Shown here piece by piece: positions 25,411 through 34,127 of a stretch of DNA of 64,000 nucleotides. The stretch spans positions 3,080,001-3,144,000 of the forward strand of contig NZ_CP114887.1 of NCBI RefSeq assembly GCF_028747805.1. The letters are read 5' to 3'. Position 1 is the first letter of the stretch. Each line of letters begins with the position of its first letter. Source of the DNA: Solibacillus daqui. GTDB lineage: Bacteria > Bacillota > Bacilli > Bacillales_A > Planococcaceae. The translations under genes and the position numbers were made by a program. A model generated the notes under the pieces. It was not told where the DNA came from. It saw nothing but the letters and a program-made list of their open reading frames with translations, and did not search any database.

Positions 25411-25508
25411 AAAGAAATCTGATTAATTTTATAGTAACCTATGCAAGTACGTAGCATTTGACGCCAATAAAAAAACAAAGTAGCATGTGAAAGTAGCGGG
25501 GTGACAAG

Positions 25509-25745
25509 ATGTTTAACATGGTTGAGTTTTGTATTACGAATTTAGCAAACGGTGCACAAAAAACATATGAGGAGCTTGAAAAAGATCCTGAAATTGATGT
25601 GCTTGAATACGGCTGCATGAGCTATTGTACAAAATGTGCGCGAGGCTTTTATGCGGTAGTAAATGGTGAAGTGGTGGAAGCAGATACGCCAGAAGAATTG
25701 ACAAAGGCGATTTATCAATATATTGAAGAAAATCCGATGTGGTAA
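25509..25745 (+). CDS. yuzB: YuzB family protein (DUF1450)
   Basis: A 78-residue protein of DUF1450. Conserved marks: MVEFCITNLANG, LEYGCMSYCTKCARG with three cysteines (about residues 36, 40 and 43), and the tail YIEENPMW. It looks like a small metal or thioredoxin-like protein; function unknown. It faces yutJ across a Rex-controlled intergenic region, so it is probably part of the NADH-responsive regulon. Confidence 0.9.
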   Translation: MFNMVEFCITNLANGAQKTYEELEKDPEIDVLEYGCMSYCTKCARGFYAVVNGEVVEADTPEELTKAIYQYIEENPMW

Positions 25746-25766
25746 ACTTCCACATCGGATTTTTTA
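25736..25766. terminator. Terminator after yuzB
   Basis: CCGATGTGG pairs with CCACATCGG around 7 bases, followed by ATTTTTT. The left arm lies in the last codons of yuzB; yutF ends just beyond on the other strand. Confidence 0.9.
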
Positions 25767-26525
25767 TTTAATCAGTTCTAATAAATTTTCAACGCAATAC
25801 GTTGGCAATTGTGCTTGTTGTTTGACGATAGCTGTTGGTGTTACACCTGTATTCACATGAATTGTATCACAGCCAAAATTAATGCCACATAAAATGTCCG
25901 TGTCATAATTATCACCAACCATGACCATCTGACACTTATCAAAGCCGTGATCATCCGCCATAATTTGTAACATCAAAGGTGAGGGCTTACCAACAAAAAT
26001 CGGTGTCACCCCAGCAACATTCGCAATTAATTGAACAAACGAACCATTGCCTGGTACAAAACTATCTTCATTTGGAAATTTAATATCGCCATTTGTTCCG
26101 ACTAATACCGCACCATTTTGCACATATACACTTGCCTTAGCAAGCTTTTCATACGTCATTTGGCGGTCAATTCCCATTACTAAAATTTCCGCTTGCTCTT
26201 CAGTAATGATGAGCCCTTCTTGAAGAAGTGCTGTACGAATCCCCTGCTCTCCAATAACATTGACACGCTTATCCTTACTCATTTTTGCTACATACTTTGC
26301 TGTAGCAAGCGAGCTCGAATAAATATGCTCAAGCGGTGCAGTAATGCCTATTCCATGTAGCATTTGCTGTAAGGTTTCACGTGTTTTTGATGAGTTATTC
26401 GTTAAATAAAACGGCTCAATTCCTTGCGCTTGTAATTGATGTACAAACTGAATAGCCGAATCAATCCCAGCTTTACCGCGATAAATCGTGCCATCTAAAT
26501 CAAAACAATACGCTTTATAGTGCAT
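25764..26525 (-). CDS. yutF: HAD-superfamily phosphatase, NagD-like (YutF)
   Basis: A 253-residue HAD-IIA hydrolase. Motif I is FDLDGTIYRG (nucleophile aspartate near residue 9). Motif II is FYLTNNSSK, and motif III/IV is the lysine in VGKPSP plus MVGDNYDTDI. Phosphatase activity on small sugar or nucleotide phosphates is typical; the substrate is unknown. It starts one base after the yutE stop, a tight operon. Confidence 0.92.
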   Translation of the reverse strand: MHYKAYCFDLDGTIYRGKAGIDSAIQFVHQLQAQGIEPFYLTNNSSKTRETLQQMLHGIGITAPLEHIYSSSLATAKYVAKMSKDKRVNVIGEQGIRTALLQEGLIITEEQAEILVMGIDRQMTYEKLAKASVYVQNGAVLVGTNGDIKFPNEDSFVPGNGSFVQLIANVAGVTPIFVGKPSPLMLQIMADDHGFDKCQMVMVGDNYDTDILCGINFGCDTIHVNTGVTPTAIVKQQAQLPTYCVENLLELIK

Positions 26526-26526
26526 A

Positions 26527-26976
26527 TTATTTATCCTCTGGTAAAAATGCAGATACTGGTCCTAACTCATTTGTTAAATAATCTTGTACTTTGCCTGAGT
26601 ATTGTTTCATTGTCGGTAGGTTTTTTGTTAATACAGCTAAAATTTCGTCATTATCTACTGCAATAAATTCGCGCACGATCATTTTACGTAAGCCAACGAT
26701 TTCTTTTAACGGTGCATCCATTTCTGTTGTGATGACTTTTTCATCGACGAAAATATCAATAATATCTTCATAGCTACCAGGGTCACGCATAATGAAGCCA
26801 TCGATTACTAAGTTCCCTACATCCATCATTGCTTCCATAACGTTATGACCAATACGTTGTAAGGCTAATTTATGAATATCGTCGGCTAACCAGTTGTCTG
26901 TGCCTTCAAAAATGGCAATCAATTCGTCTAAATGTGCTAAGTTGTTAGTAATTTTATTTCTATCTACGAAATACAT
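26527..26976 (-). CDS. yutE: YutE family protein (DUF86, HepT/HEPN-like)
   Basis: A 149-residue helical protein of DUF86. The core LALQRIGHNVMEAMMDVGN carries an R-x2-H in the place of the HEPN catalytic R-x4-6-H, so RNase activity is doubtful. No adjacent nucleotidyltransferase (MntA type) is present, so it is not read as a toxin-antitoxin pair. The ATG at 26976 follows GGAGG. In operon with yutF, as in Bacillus. Confidence 0.85.
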   Translation of the reverse strand: MYFVDRNKITNNLAHLDELIAIFEGTDNWLADDIHKLALQRIGHNVMEAMMDVGNLVIDGFIMRDPGSYEDIIDIFVDEKVITTEMDAPLKEIVGLRKMIVREFIAVDNDEILAVLTKNLPTMKQYSGKVQDYLTNELGPVSAFLPEDK

Positions 26977-27067
26977 AGATAAAGCCTCCATTCAATTAAT
27001 AAAAGTTGATAGTGTTTTCTAATATATAGTACCATATTCTTTAGATATGGAAGGGGTACAAAACAAA

Positions 27068-27334
27068 ATGGAACGATTTTTCTTATATGATGATGTAGAA
27101 GATACAAAAACGCGCTTTGTGAGTTTCGCAGGAAAAACACAGCGCTACGATTTAGCTATTTTACAAAGTAGCCGATTCTTTGGCAAAGTACTTGTACTAG
27201 ACATTCAATTTGGCCGCTTTGCTATTATCGGCGCAGATGATGTCGAAGAACCAGGATACTTAGAACACGCCTACAACCGTACTGAAGTAGAAACAGAGGA
27301 TTTACGTGATTACTTAAGAGAGTTATTAAGCTGA
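27068..27334 (+). CDS. DUF3055 family protein
   Basis: An 88-residue protein that matches DUF3055: MERFFLYDDVEDTKTRFVSF, then YDLAILQSSRFFGKVLVLD, FGRFAIIGADDVEEPGYLEHA. Function unknown. The ATG at 27068 lies nine bases after GGAAGGGG; the ATG at 27047 would put that site inside the gene. It diverges from yutE-yutF and is followed directly by a family A repeat. Confidence 0.85.
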   Translation: MERFFLYDDVEDTKTRFVSFAGKTQRYDLAILQSSRFFGKVLVLDIQFGRFAIIGADDVEEPGYLEHAYNRTEVETEDLRDYLRELLS

Positions 27335-27335
27335 A

Positions 27336-27460
27336 CAAAAGCGCTAAATCGCCTGTTTAGCCCTGAGAGTCATTGGAGGATCCGACGCAAAAGTAAACGC
27401 TCCACCACTTTTGCAGGAGGGATCTAATGATGCGAGGGACTTGCGCTTTAGCCTAGACGG
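27336..27460 (+). repeat. Dispersed palindromic repeat, family A copy 2
   Basis: A shorter version (about 125 bp) of the element at 7256-7438, in the same orientation and again directly after a plus-strand stop codon. The 35-base core (27387-27421) and the 16-base right end (27443-27458) are identical to copy 1. The two extra hairpins of copy 1 are absent. The central stem is shorter: GCAAAAGT (27387-27394) pairs with ACTTTTGC (27407-27414) around the same 12-base loop. Confidence 0.87.
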
Positions 27461-27513
27461 AAGGCGAATTTTTGTAAAAGCTATCCACAATGCAATAAAT
27501 TATAGTAACAAAG

Positions 27514-27551
27514 AAAAAACGAGGAGGCATATTGCATGCTTCCTCGTTTTT
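27514..27551. terminator. Bidirectional terminator between DUF3055 and yutD
   Basis: AAAAAACGAGGAGGCAT pairs with ATGCTTCCTCGTTTTT, between convergent genes. Confidence 0.9.
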
Positions 27552-27566
27552 ATGTTATTGGATATG

Positions 27567-27905
27567 TTATTCAACCGTTGTTTCTTCTACTGGCGCTTCC
27601 TCTGTAGCTTCCACTGCTACAATTTCTGGTGCGCGACCTGTTTTTTGTACGATAAAATACGCACAGCCAAAATTACAATACTCATATAAATAATCTTGCA
27701 CCGTGCTAATTTTCGTATCAAATGTAGATTTTTGATTTTTGTCGTCAAAAAATCCTTTTAAACGTAGCTGACCATAACCCCAGTCCCCTACGATATAATC
27801 GTACTTCGATAAAATATCAGAATACCGTGCTGTAAACGCTTCTTCTTGGAAGCCCTCTCGCACATCTTCAATAATTTCATACGTATAACCTTCTACAATA
27901 ATCAA
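27567..27905 (-). CDS. yutD: YutD family protein (DUF1027)
   Basis: A 112-residue protein with the DUF1027 signatures SKYDYIVGDWGYGQLRLKGF and DYLYEYCNFGCAYFIVQK, followed by an acidic tail (EATEEAPVEETTVE). Function unknown. The likely start is TTG at 27905, eight bases after AGGTGG; two GTG codons just upstream are alternatives that add up to four residues. It follows lipA on the same strand, as yutD lies near lipA in B. subtilis. Confidence 0.87.
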   Translation of the reverse strand: MIIVEGYTYEIIEDVREGFQEEAFTARYSDILSKYDYIVGDWGYGQLRLKGFFDDKNQKSTFDTKISTVQDYLYEYCNFGCAYFIVQKTGRAPEIVAVEATEEAPVEETTVE

Positions 27906-27969
27906 ATTAGACACCACCTATCATACGTTCCATGTTATATAACATTTCAGCTGAAAGCAATATCGACCG

Positions 27970-28881
27970 TTAAATTTCTAGTTGATGTTTTGTAGCAGCA
28001 TTTACTTGTTCATCAGCATGGTAGCTACTACGTACGAGTGGTCCAGCTTCACAATGACTAAAACCTTTTTCCATCGCAATTTTACGAAGCTTGCCAAATT
28101 CTAACGGTGAATAATATTTCTTCACTGGTAAATGCTTTTTCGTTGGCTGTAAGTATTGGCCAATTGTCATAATGTCGACGTTATTTGCACGTAAGTCGTC
28201 CATTACTTCATAAATTTCTTCCAGTGTTTCACCTAAACCAATCATCAATGAAGATTTCGTTGGGATTGATGGTTCCATTTCCTTCGCACGTCGTAAAAAC
28301 TCTAGTGAACGATCATATGTCGCTTTTGCACGTACACGCGGTGTCAAGCTACGTACCGTTTCAATATTGTGGTTTAAAATATCAGGCTTTGCATCCATTA
28401 ACATGCGTAAATTTTCTTCACGCCCCCCTAAGTCAGACGGTAAAACTTCAATAGATGTTAATGGGCTTTTACGACGAATCGCGCGCACTGTTTCAGCAAG
28501 TACTTCTGCGCCACCATCTTTTAGGTCATCACGGGCTACCATTGTAATTACAACATGCTTTAAGTTCATTAATTGTACTGAATCTGCTACACGTTCTGGC
28601 TCTGCTAGATCAAGCTCATTCGGAAGGCCCGTTTTTACCGCACAAAAGCGACATGCACGTGTACATACCGAACCTAAAATCATCATCGTTGCGGTACGGC
28701 GTTCTCCCCAGCATTCGTGAATATTGGGACAGCGAGCTTCTTCACAGACAGTGTGTAAATTTTTTTCACGCATTAGCTTCTTTAACGCTTTATACTCATC
28801 ATTTGTATTTAGCTTAATTTTTAGCCACTCGGGTTTGCGTAAACGCTCCTCTGTTGGACTAGTTGGTTTACAAGATGTCAT
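27970..28881 (-). CDS. lipA: Lipoyl synthase
   Basis: A 303-residue radical-SAM enzyme that inserts two sulfurs into the octanoyl group on lipoyl domains. The auxiliary cluster motif is [12 protein letters not shown] (about residues 46-57) and the SAM cluster motif is CTRACRFC (about 73-80). The C-terminal [10 protein letters not shown] serine is the usual ligand of the auxiliary cluster. The ATG at 28881 follows GAAAGGAAG. The lipoyl acceptor GcvH is encoded at 51.4 kb, and the NfuA-like carrier at 23.5 kb is a plausible cluster supplier. Confidence 0.96.
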   Translation of the reverse strand: MTSCKPTSPTEERLRKPEWLKIKLNTNDEYKALKKLMREKNLHTVCEEARCPNIHECWGERRTATMMILGSVCTRACRFCAVKTGLPNELDLAEPERVADSVQLMNLKHVVITMVARDDLKDGGAEVLAETVRAIRRKSPLTSIEVLPSDLGGREENLRMLMDAKPDILNHNIETVRSLTPRVRAKATYDRSLEFLRRAKEMEPSIPTKSSLMIGLGETLEEIYEVMDDLRANNVDIMTIGQYLQPTKKHLPVKKYYSPLEFGKLRKIAMEKGFSHCEAGPLVRSSYHADEQVNAATKHQLEI

Positions 28882-28994
28882 TGTTTTCTTCCTTTCACTC
28901 AACTACTACTAAGATACTGCTGTTGTCAATGTACCATAGATAGCGTTTGCCAACAACTAACTATTGTTATTATTTTGACTAGTTAAAATCGAGC

Positions 28995-29765
28995 TTAATC
29001 ATACGGAATTGGTACTTCGATTGATGGTTGAGTACCTTCTCCTGCACTGTAAATATGTGGAACAGTACCTTGGACTAAGCCAATTGCTATTGGGATTTTT
29101 TGTTCAACCGAAGCAGAATGACTCGCAAATGGAATAATAATTTTCACGTTTACTTCAATCAATAAATTTACTTCGACAATTGCGTTGTTAATACCAAACT
29201 CCCTTATACTTGATTGAACATCGCTATGTACATTACCAATAATATGAAAACGAATCGGGATTTTTGGACCGAGGTTACCGATGATAGGAATATTTAGTGC
29301 CTGACCAAGTGGCACAAAAAATACGATACCATCACCTGCCTCCATTTTTCCGACATCGTATTCGACATTTTCTAAATTTGGCAAATGTGATAAATCCCCA
29401 CTTTCTGCCTGCTCTAAATATTCTTTTACTAATGTTTGTGTTTCCGCGCGCACTTGATTAATAATCTCGGTATTAAATTTTGTCGTAATCATATCCTGTG
29501 ATTGCGTAGGTAAATTGACAATAATCTCATTGACATCCAGCACACTAGAGGTACGTGAGTTAATCGCCTTACTCACAACATATGAAGCCACTTTATTCGT
29601 TTGTACTTCAGCATACTCTTTATAGATTGGCATCAAACGCCCATTAATAGTATAAATACTGATTACAACCGAGAGCACTAAACTAACTAAAATAAGCGTT
29701 ATTATATTTTTACTATTGCGCTTTTTTGTCCTAAAACGCATCCCTGTTCTTTTACGAAAACGCAA
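28995..29765 (-). CDS. yunB: Sporulation protein YunB
   Basis: A 256-residue protein. A basic N-terminus is followed by one membrane helix (about residues 22-42, NIITLILVSLVLSVVISIY) and an extracytoplasmic domain with repeated beta segments (VEVNLLIEVNVKIIIPF). It matches YunB, needed in B. subtilis for proper spore formation; expression there is in the mother cell. The start is TTG at 29765, six bases after AAGGAGG. It supports a spore-forming host. Confidence 0.9.
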   Translation of the reverse strand: MRFRKRTGMRFRTKKRNSKNIITLILVSLVLSVVISIYTINGRLMPIYKEYAEVQTNKVASYVVSKAINSRTSSVLDVNEIIVNLPTQSQDMITTKFNTEIINQVRAETQTLVKEYLEQAESGDLSHLPNLENVEYDVGKMEAGDGIVFFVPLGQALNIPIIGNLGPKIPIRFHIIGNVHSDVQSSIREFGINNAIVEVNLLIEVNVKIIIPFASHSASVEQKIPIAIGLVQGTVPHIYSAGEGTQPSIEVPIPYD

Positions 29766-29806
29766 AAAAATCCTCCTTCTCACAAAATATGAGAAAGAGG
29801 AATAGG

Positions 29807-30910
29807 TTATTCGACTGGGACAACATAGTCCACTTCGATTTTTTCAATATGTAATACTGGATGGTCACTCAGACAAATTTCGTATGTAGCATCTAATAGC
29901 TTATCGTCTTCTTCAAAAATACGTACCCATGGACGTGTTACATCGACTATATTTTGTTTCGAAATAATGCCTCGTCGTCCATCACTTAATAACACAATTG
30001 AACCATTTGCATAATGAACTACGCTACGTAAAAAGGCATCTACTACGCGTGCATCAAACAACTTCGCTCGCCCTTCCATAATGATGGCAATCGCATCTAT
30101 CGGTAGCATTTTTTTACGGTATACACGGTTTGATGTTAAAGCATCAAATACATCTGCAACTGCAATCACCTTTGCAAAAGGATGAATTTCAAAATCAACT
30201 ATACCTCGTGGATAACCACTACCATCAATTCGCTCATGATGCTGGAACGCACAATGCGCAACAAGTAATGACACTGAATGCAAATTGCGTAATATGTCAA
30301 AGCCAAAACGTGCATGTTGCTTCATTTCTTCATATTCTTCATCCGTTAATTTACCGGGCTTCATTAATATTTCAGATGGAATTAAGAGCTTCCCAACATC
30401 ATGTAACAATGCACCAATACCGATTAGCCGAACATCTTCATAAGAATAGCCTAACTCTTTGGCAATCGCTATGGAATACATCGTTACTTGAAACGAGTGC
30501 TGGTAAATATATTCATCATATAAATACGCATCTGTTAAAACCATTAATACTTCGCTACTATTCATGATCGAATTCAATATATCATCCACAATTAAGCCTA
30601 GTACTTTTGACTGTTGATCTAATACATAAGAAGCTTGGGATGCTTTTGCTCGTTTCACTTCCGTAAAAGCTTTTGTCATATTCTTTACTGCTTCGATTCT
30701 TTTGGTAGGAGACACCGTTTCTTCGATTTCTATCCCTGTCGAAATCATATCATCAATATATAAATATTGAATTCTCAACTCACGTAATCGCTCAACAATT
30801 CGGTTAGTTACGATAACGTCTTTATGTAATAGTGGGTGTCCCGCCTCATTCCAGATAGTTCTACCGACTACCATACCTTCCTTCAAAACATTGATCGAGA
30901 TTAATCGCAT
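29807..30910 (-). CDS. HD-GYP domain phosphodiesterase
   Basis: A 367-residue cytoplasmic protein. The N-terminal DUF3391-like region (about 1-60) is followed by an HD-GYP domain (about 125-290) with the catalytic GALLHDVGKLLIPSEIL (HD near residue 169), CAFQHHERIDGSGYPRG (the GYP motif, near 230) and ADVFDALTSNRVYRK. All metal ligands look intact, so hydrolysis of c-di-GMP to GMP is expected. A C-terminal segment of about 70 residues has no known match. It sits between yunB and yunD, where B. subtilis has no such gene to my knowledge. Confidence 0.9.
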   Translation of the reverse strand: MRLISINVLKEGMVVGRTIWNEAGHPLLHKDVIVTNRIVERLRELRIQYLYIDDMISTGIEIEETVSPTKRIEAVKNMTKAFTEVKRAKASQASYVLDQQSKVLGLIVDDILNSIMNSSEVLMVLTDAYLYDEYIYQHSFQVTMYSIAIAKELGYSYEDVRLIGIGALLHDVGKLLIPSEILMKPGKLTDEEYEEMKQHARFGFDILRNLHSVSLLVAHCAFQHHERIDGSGYPRGIVDFEIHPFAKVIAVADVFDALTSNRVYRKKMLPIDAIAIIMEGRAKLFDARVVDAFLRSVVHYANGSIVLLSDGRRGIISKQNIVDVTRPWVRIFEEDDKLLDATYEICLSDHPVLHIEKIEVDYVVPVE

Positions 30911-30986
30911 TTCTTATTTGTTCTCCATTCTAAAATTACGTATATTATATAATTATAAATATTCGGTGAAAAGGTATATTTATTAT

Positions 30987-32351
30987 TCAGGCAAATTCCT
31001 TCACACAATATTCTATAAATATATCACGTAAAAATTGCGGTAAAAAATACTCTTTCTTTGCATACTTAAAACTTGGGAAGAAGAAACCAAATGTAAATAA
31101 ATCCAATGTTGCTAAACGGTATTCTTGCTCTGCTTTAACAGGTACACCATTAATGAATAGTTCGCGTTCATGATTCATCGTTATTCCGTAATTCAGCATT
31201 TTACCGAAAATAACACCTCTAAAACCAAGTCCCTTCAGTTCAAGTCGTGGCCAATCCTTATTTTCTGATTGAACAAAAATTTCCTTTAACTCCGCACCTG
31301 TAATATGCACTACACATACATTTATCGGATGAGGTAAAATTTTGTGAATATCATATTTGGAAACATAGCCCTTTTTTAATGATTCAACGAATATACCTGC
31401 ATTAAACATGACACAATCTGCATTTGTATATTCATACATACACTCAGCAAATAAATCCGATAACTGCGAACGATGGAACCATTCTTTATTATAGAATTTT
31501 GCTGCATAAAATACAGGTTGCTCTAACATTTGCTTGGCCTGCTGCTGTATATCTAGTAACCATTCCGTTTCATCTGATGCTTCGGGTAATAATGCATTTT
31601 CATAGAGATGATCTGATTTTTCCTCTAATTTTTTTGTCACATGATTAAATTCCAATTCTAAATGACCCGTAAATTGCCCAAATTTCCCGCCACCTGTTAG
31701 CAGTACACCGTTTTCAATACGTCCATTCTCAAATACATGATGTGTATGCGAACCAAATATAACATCAATAATAGGACATTCTTGCGCAAGTAGCTCGTCT
31801 TCCGTAATGCCTAAATGTGATAGGCAAATAATCATATCTACCTCATTTTTTAAAGCGTATGCCCATTTAATTATTTCAGCTCGAGGCGTAGTCACTTCCC
31901 AGCCAAGTTCCTTATAAAATACTTCAAACGGTGCTGTCGCAGCTAAAACCGCGATTTTCGTTCCATATTGTGTTGTCAAAATCGTATATGGCTTCATCCA
32001 CTGTGGATTATTCTGTTGAGCTGAAAACAAATTGCCAATAACAACCTCAAATTGGGCATCGTCATAAAGATGATACAGCTCATCATGTGCCAACGTTATG
32101 CCTTCATTATTGCCTAATGTTACGACATCATAGTGGGCATCATTCAACATTTTTATGTTGCCTTGCCCAAGAGTGGCCTCTGTATACAAATTCGAGCGAT
32201 CTAGATGATCTCCTAAATCGACTAAAAAGCTCGTCTCTCCTTGTTCTGCGAGCATTTTTCGTGTTGCTTCAATAAAATACTGACTACGTTTCCAATACGT
32301 AAAATGACTATGTAAATCATTTGTATGGAAAAAATGAATTTTTTCTCGCAA
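30987..32351 (-). CDS. yunD: Metallophosphatase of the 5'-nucleotidase/UshA family (YunD)
   Basis: A 454-residue calcineurin-like phosphoesterase plus 5'-nucleotidase C-terminal domain. Metal motifs in order: FHTNDLHSHF, VDLGDHLDRS, LGNNEG, CLSHLG and GSHTHHVF. Unlike secreted UshA it has no signal peptide, so it should be cytoplasmic, as YunD. TTG at 32351 after GAGGTGG is the likely start; a GTG three codons earlier is the alternative. It lies 42 bases after yunF and belongs to the same operon. Confidence 0.9.
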   Translation of the reverse strand: MREKIHFFHTNDLHSHFTYWKRSQYFIEATRKMLAEQGETSFLVDLGDHLDRSNLYTEATLGQGNIKMLNDAHYDVVTLGNNEGITLAHDELYHLYDDAQFEVVIGNLFSAQQNNPQWMKPYTILTTQYGTKIAVLAATAPFEVFYKELGWEVTTPRAEIIKWAYALKNEVDMIICLSHLGITEDELLAQECPIIDVIFGSHTHHVFENGRIENGVLLTGGGKFGQFTGHLELEFNHVTKKLEEKSDHLYENALLPEASDETEWLLDIQQQAKQMLEQPVFYAAKFYNKEWFHRSQLSDLFAECMYEYTNADCVMFNAGIFVESLKKGYVSKYDIHKILPHPINVCVVHITGAELKEIFVQSENKDWPRLELKGLGFRGVIFGKMLNYGITMNHERELFINGVPVKAEQEYRLATLDLFTFGFFFPSFKYAKKEYFLPQFLRDIFIEYCVKEFA

Positions 32352-32393
32352 AACTGCCACCTCATTCGATTTTTTATTTACAACAAAAGATGT

Positions 32394-33245
32394 TTAATCA
32401 CCAAATAAGCCTAGCTGTTTTGGCGCTAAATTTTCAAATTCGAGTTGCAAAATTTGTTGCATCCGTTTGGCATTTTTCGCAGCATGACCACCAGAATTGT
32501 TATTAAACAGTACAAACACTTGCTTTGCCTGCTTATTTAAAAAGTGTACTTGTTCACTTAGTTGCTGTAGTTCTTGTTCATTATAATCATATAAAAAACG
32601 CACTTTACGCCAGTTTTCTCCATGTCCAATATTACGCCAACCATGTACATTGCGTCCATGAATCCGAACAAGTACTTTTTCATGCGTAGCAATTGGCACA
32701 AAAGGTACTGAACCAGTACCAGATTGTGGTTCATCACAAACGCAATGTATATAATCATTGTTCTTTAGAAAAGCCAATGTTTTGTCTTTCATTTGTTCGC
32801 TATACCAAGTTTGGTTACGAAATTCAATTGCCACTGGGTAACTGGCTAACTGCTGCTTGATATATTGAATATAATTAACATTTTTTGTCTGGCAATCAAA
32901 CCACGGCGGAAATTGTACGAGTACCATCGCGAGCTTTCCATGCTTTTGGAAAGTATCTGCACACATACGAAACGCATTGAACATATCATTACGTGTTTCA
33001 AATGGCAATTCATCTCGTAAATGCCCCGTCATACCTTGATATGCCTTTACTACGAACTGAAATGTATCCGGTGTATCTTTACACCACTTCTCTACATTTT
33101 CAACAGAGGGAATCGCATAAAACGATGTATCCAATTCCACTACCGGAAAATGTCCGCTATAATCAAATAATTTATCTTTTGCAGCTGTCACTGAACTATA
33201 AACGTCGGGGTGATCGCCCCAACCTGTTAATCCGATTGCAATCAT
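32394..33245 (-). CDS. yunF: DUF72 family protein YunF
   Basis: A 283-residue TIM-barrel-like protein of DUF72. Marks: IGLTGWGDHPDVY at the start, VELDTSFYAIPS, FQFVVKAYQGMTGH, AIEFRNQTWY and VRIHGRNVHGW. No activity is known. The ATG at 33245 follows AAGAGGTG. It forms an operon with yunD. Confidence 0.9.
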   Translation of the reverse strand: MIAIGLTGWGDHPDVYSSVTAAKDKLFDYSGHFPVVELDTSFYAIPSVENVEKWCKDTPDTFQFVVKAYQGMTGHLRDELPFETRNDMFNAFRMCADTFQKHGKLAMVLVQFPPWFDCQTKNVNYIQYIKQQLASYPVAIEFRNQTWYSEQMKDKTLAFLKNNDYIHCVCDEPQSGTGSVPFVPIATHEKVLVRIHGRNVHGWRNIGHGENWRKVRFLYDYNEQELQQLSEQVHFLNKQAKQVFVLFNNNSGGHAAKNAKRMQQILQLEFENLAPKQLGLFGD

Positions 33246-33353
33246 CCCGTTCACCTCTTATCTTGATTGTACTACAACTTTTATTCTCTTTACGAATTCA
33301 TTGCAAAACATATAAATTCCAATCATACTAGTAGATAAAAGGAGAATGATTTT

Positions 33354-33671
33354 ATGCATATTTTACAAACATTAAGCGAATTTGAACAATTTAAAGTTGG
33401 TGCAAAGCCGGTTATTTTCGAGTTTACAGCAAATTGGTGTCCGGATTGCCGATTTATCGATCCATTTATGCCCGAAGTGGTAGAAAAATATTCAGACTTT
33501 CATTTTGTCAAAGTAGACCGCGATCAATTTATTGACCTTTGCATTGAGCTAAATGTCATTGGGATTCCAAGCTTCGTTGCTTATGAAAATGATACAGAGC
33601 TTGGTCGCTTCGTAAGCAAAGACCGTAAATCACAAGAAGAAATTGAAAGTTTTATCACAGGGTTAAAGTAA
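33354..33671 (+). CDS. Thioredoxin family protein with WCPDC active site
   Basis: A 105-residue thioredoxin-fold protein, cytoplasmic, with the active site NWCPDC (C29, C32) and the cis-proline in IGIPSFVAY. The WCPDC site differs from the WCGPC of standard thioredoxin. An AAAGGAG site precedes the ATG. A paralogue with the cysteines at the same positions is at 60586. It diverges from yunF. Partner proteins are unknown. Confidence 0.9.
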   Translation: MHILQTLSEFEQFKVGAKPVIFEFTANWCPDCRFIDPFMPEVVEKYSDFHFVKVDRDQFIDLCIELNVIGIPSFVAYENDTELGRFVSKDRKSQEEIESFITGLK

Positions 33672-33741
33672 AAAACATTACTCACGCTTAAATGGTACGA
33701 GTCGATGTCCTTACTTATAGGGGTTACATTACTTTCCTATC

Positions 33742-33784
33742 AAAAAAATGCTTCAAACGCTTAATGTGCGTTTGAAGCATTTTT
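33742..33784. terminator. Bidirectional terminator after the thioredoxin gene
   Basis: AAAAATGCTTCAAACGC pairs with GCGTTTGAAGCATTTTT around a 6-base loop; a long perfect stem between convergent genes. Confidence 0.94.
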
Positions 33785-33786
33785 CA

Positions 33787-33930
33787 TTATTTAATGATAC
33801 CCTCATGCTCTTCGTTTTTCGAAAGTTTGCCGCTCTTCTTTTGTCCTAATGCCCAAAAGATAATTACAACCGCTACTACTAATACAGCAGCTGGTACGCC
33901 TAATGTTATTGGCCAAAATAAATTTTCCAC
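33787..33930 (-). CDS. Small single-span membrane protein, 47 residues
   Basis: Begins with GTG at 33930, eight bases after AAAGGAG. The product reads MENLFWPITLGVPAAVLVVA and continues through one membrane helix (about residues 8-30), then a charged tail (GQKKSGKLSKNEEHEG) ending IIK. It abuts a strong terminator, as a true gene would. No family recognised. It is too short for usual gene-length cut-offs. Confidence 0.7.
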   Translation of the reverse strand: MENLFWPITLGVPAAVLVVAVVIIFWALGQKKSGKLSKNEEHEGIIK

Positions 33931-34081
33931 AAAAAACCGCTCCTTTTATGTACTTAATATATACTATCCATTATTCCATCTAATTCAGATATTGTAAATG
34001 ATTCCCTTTGATTTATTGTTACTTTTCCTTTTTTTCATCGTCATTTCTTCACGATTTCAACATAATTGTTCTCGAACTTAT

Positions 34082-34118
34082 AAAAAAACACTTGCTGCAT
34101 AAAACAGCAAGTGTTTGA
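34082..34118 (-). terminator. Terminator of the suf operon
   Basis: On the minus strand AAACACTTGCTG pairs with CAGCAAGTGTTT around a 6-base loop, followed by TTTTTAT. It starts about ten bases after the sufB stop. Confidence 0.94.
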
Positions 34119-34127
34119 AAAATTGAA

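Noticed and set aside
26527..26976. YutE as a HepT-type toxin of a toxin-antitoxin pair
   Set aside because: The catalytic R-x4-6-H is not present as such and there is no neighbouring nucleotidyltransferase; the gene sits in the conserved yut operon.
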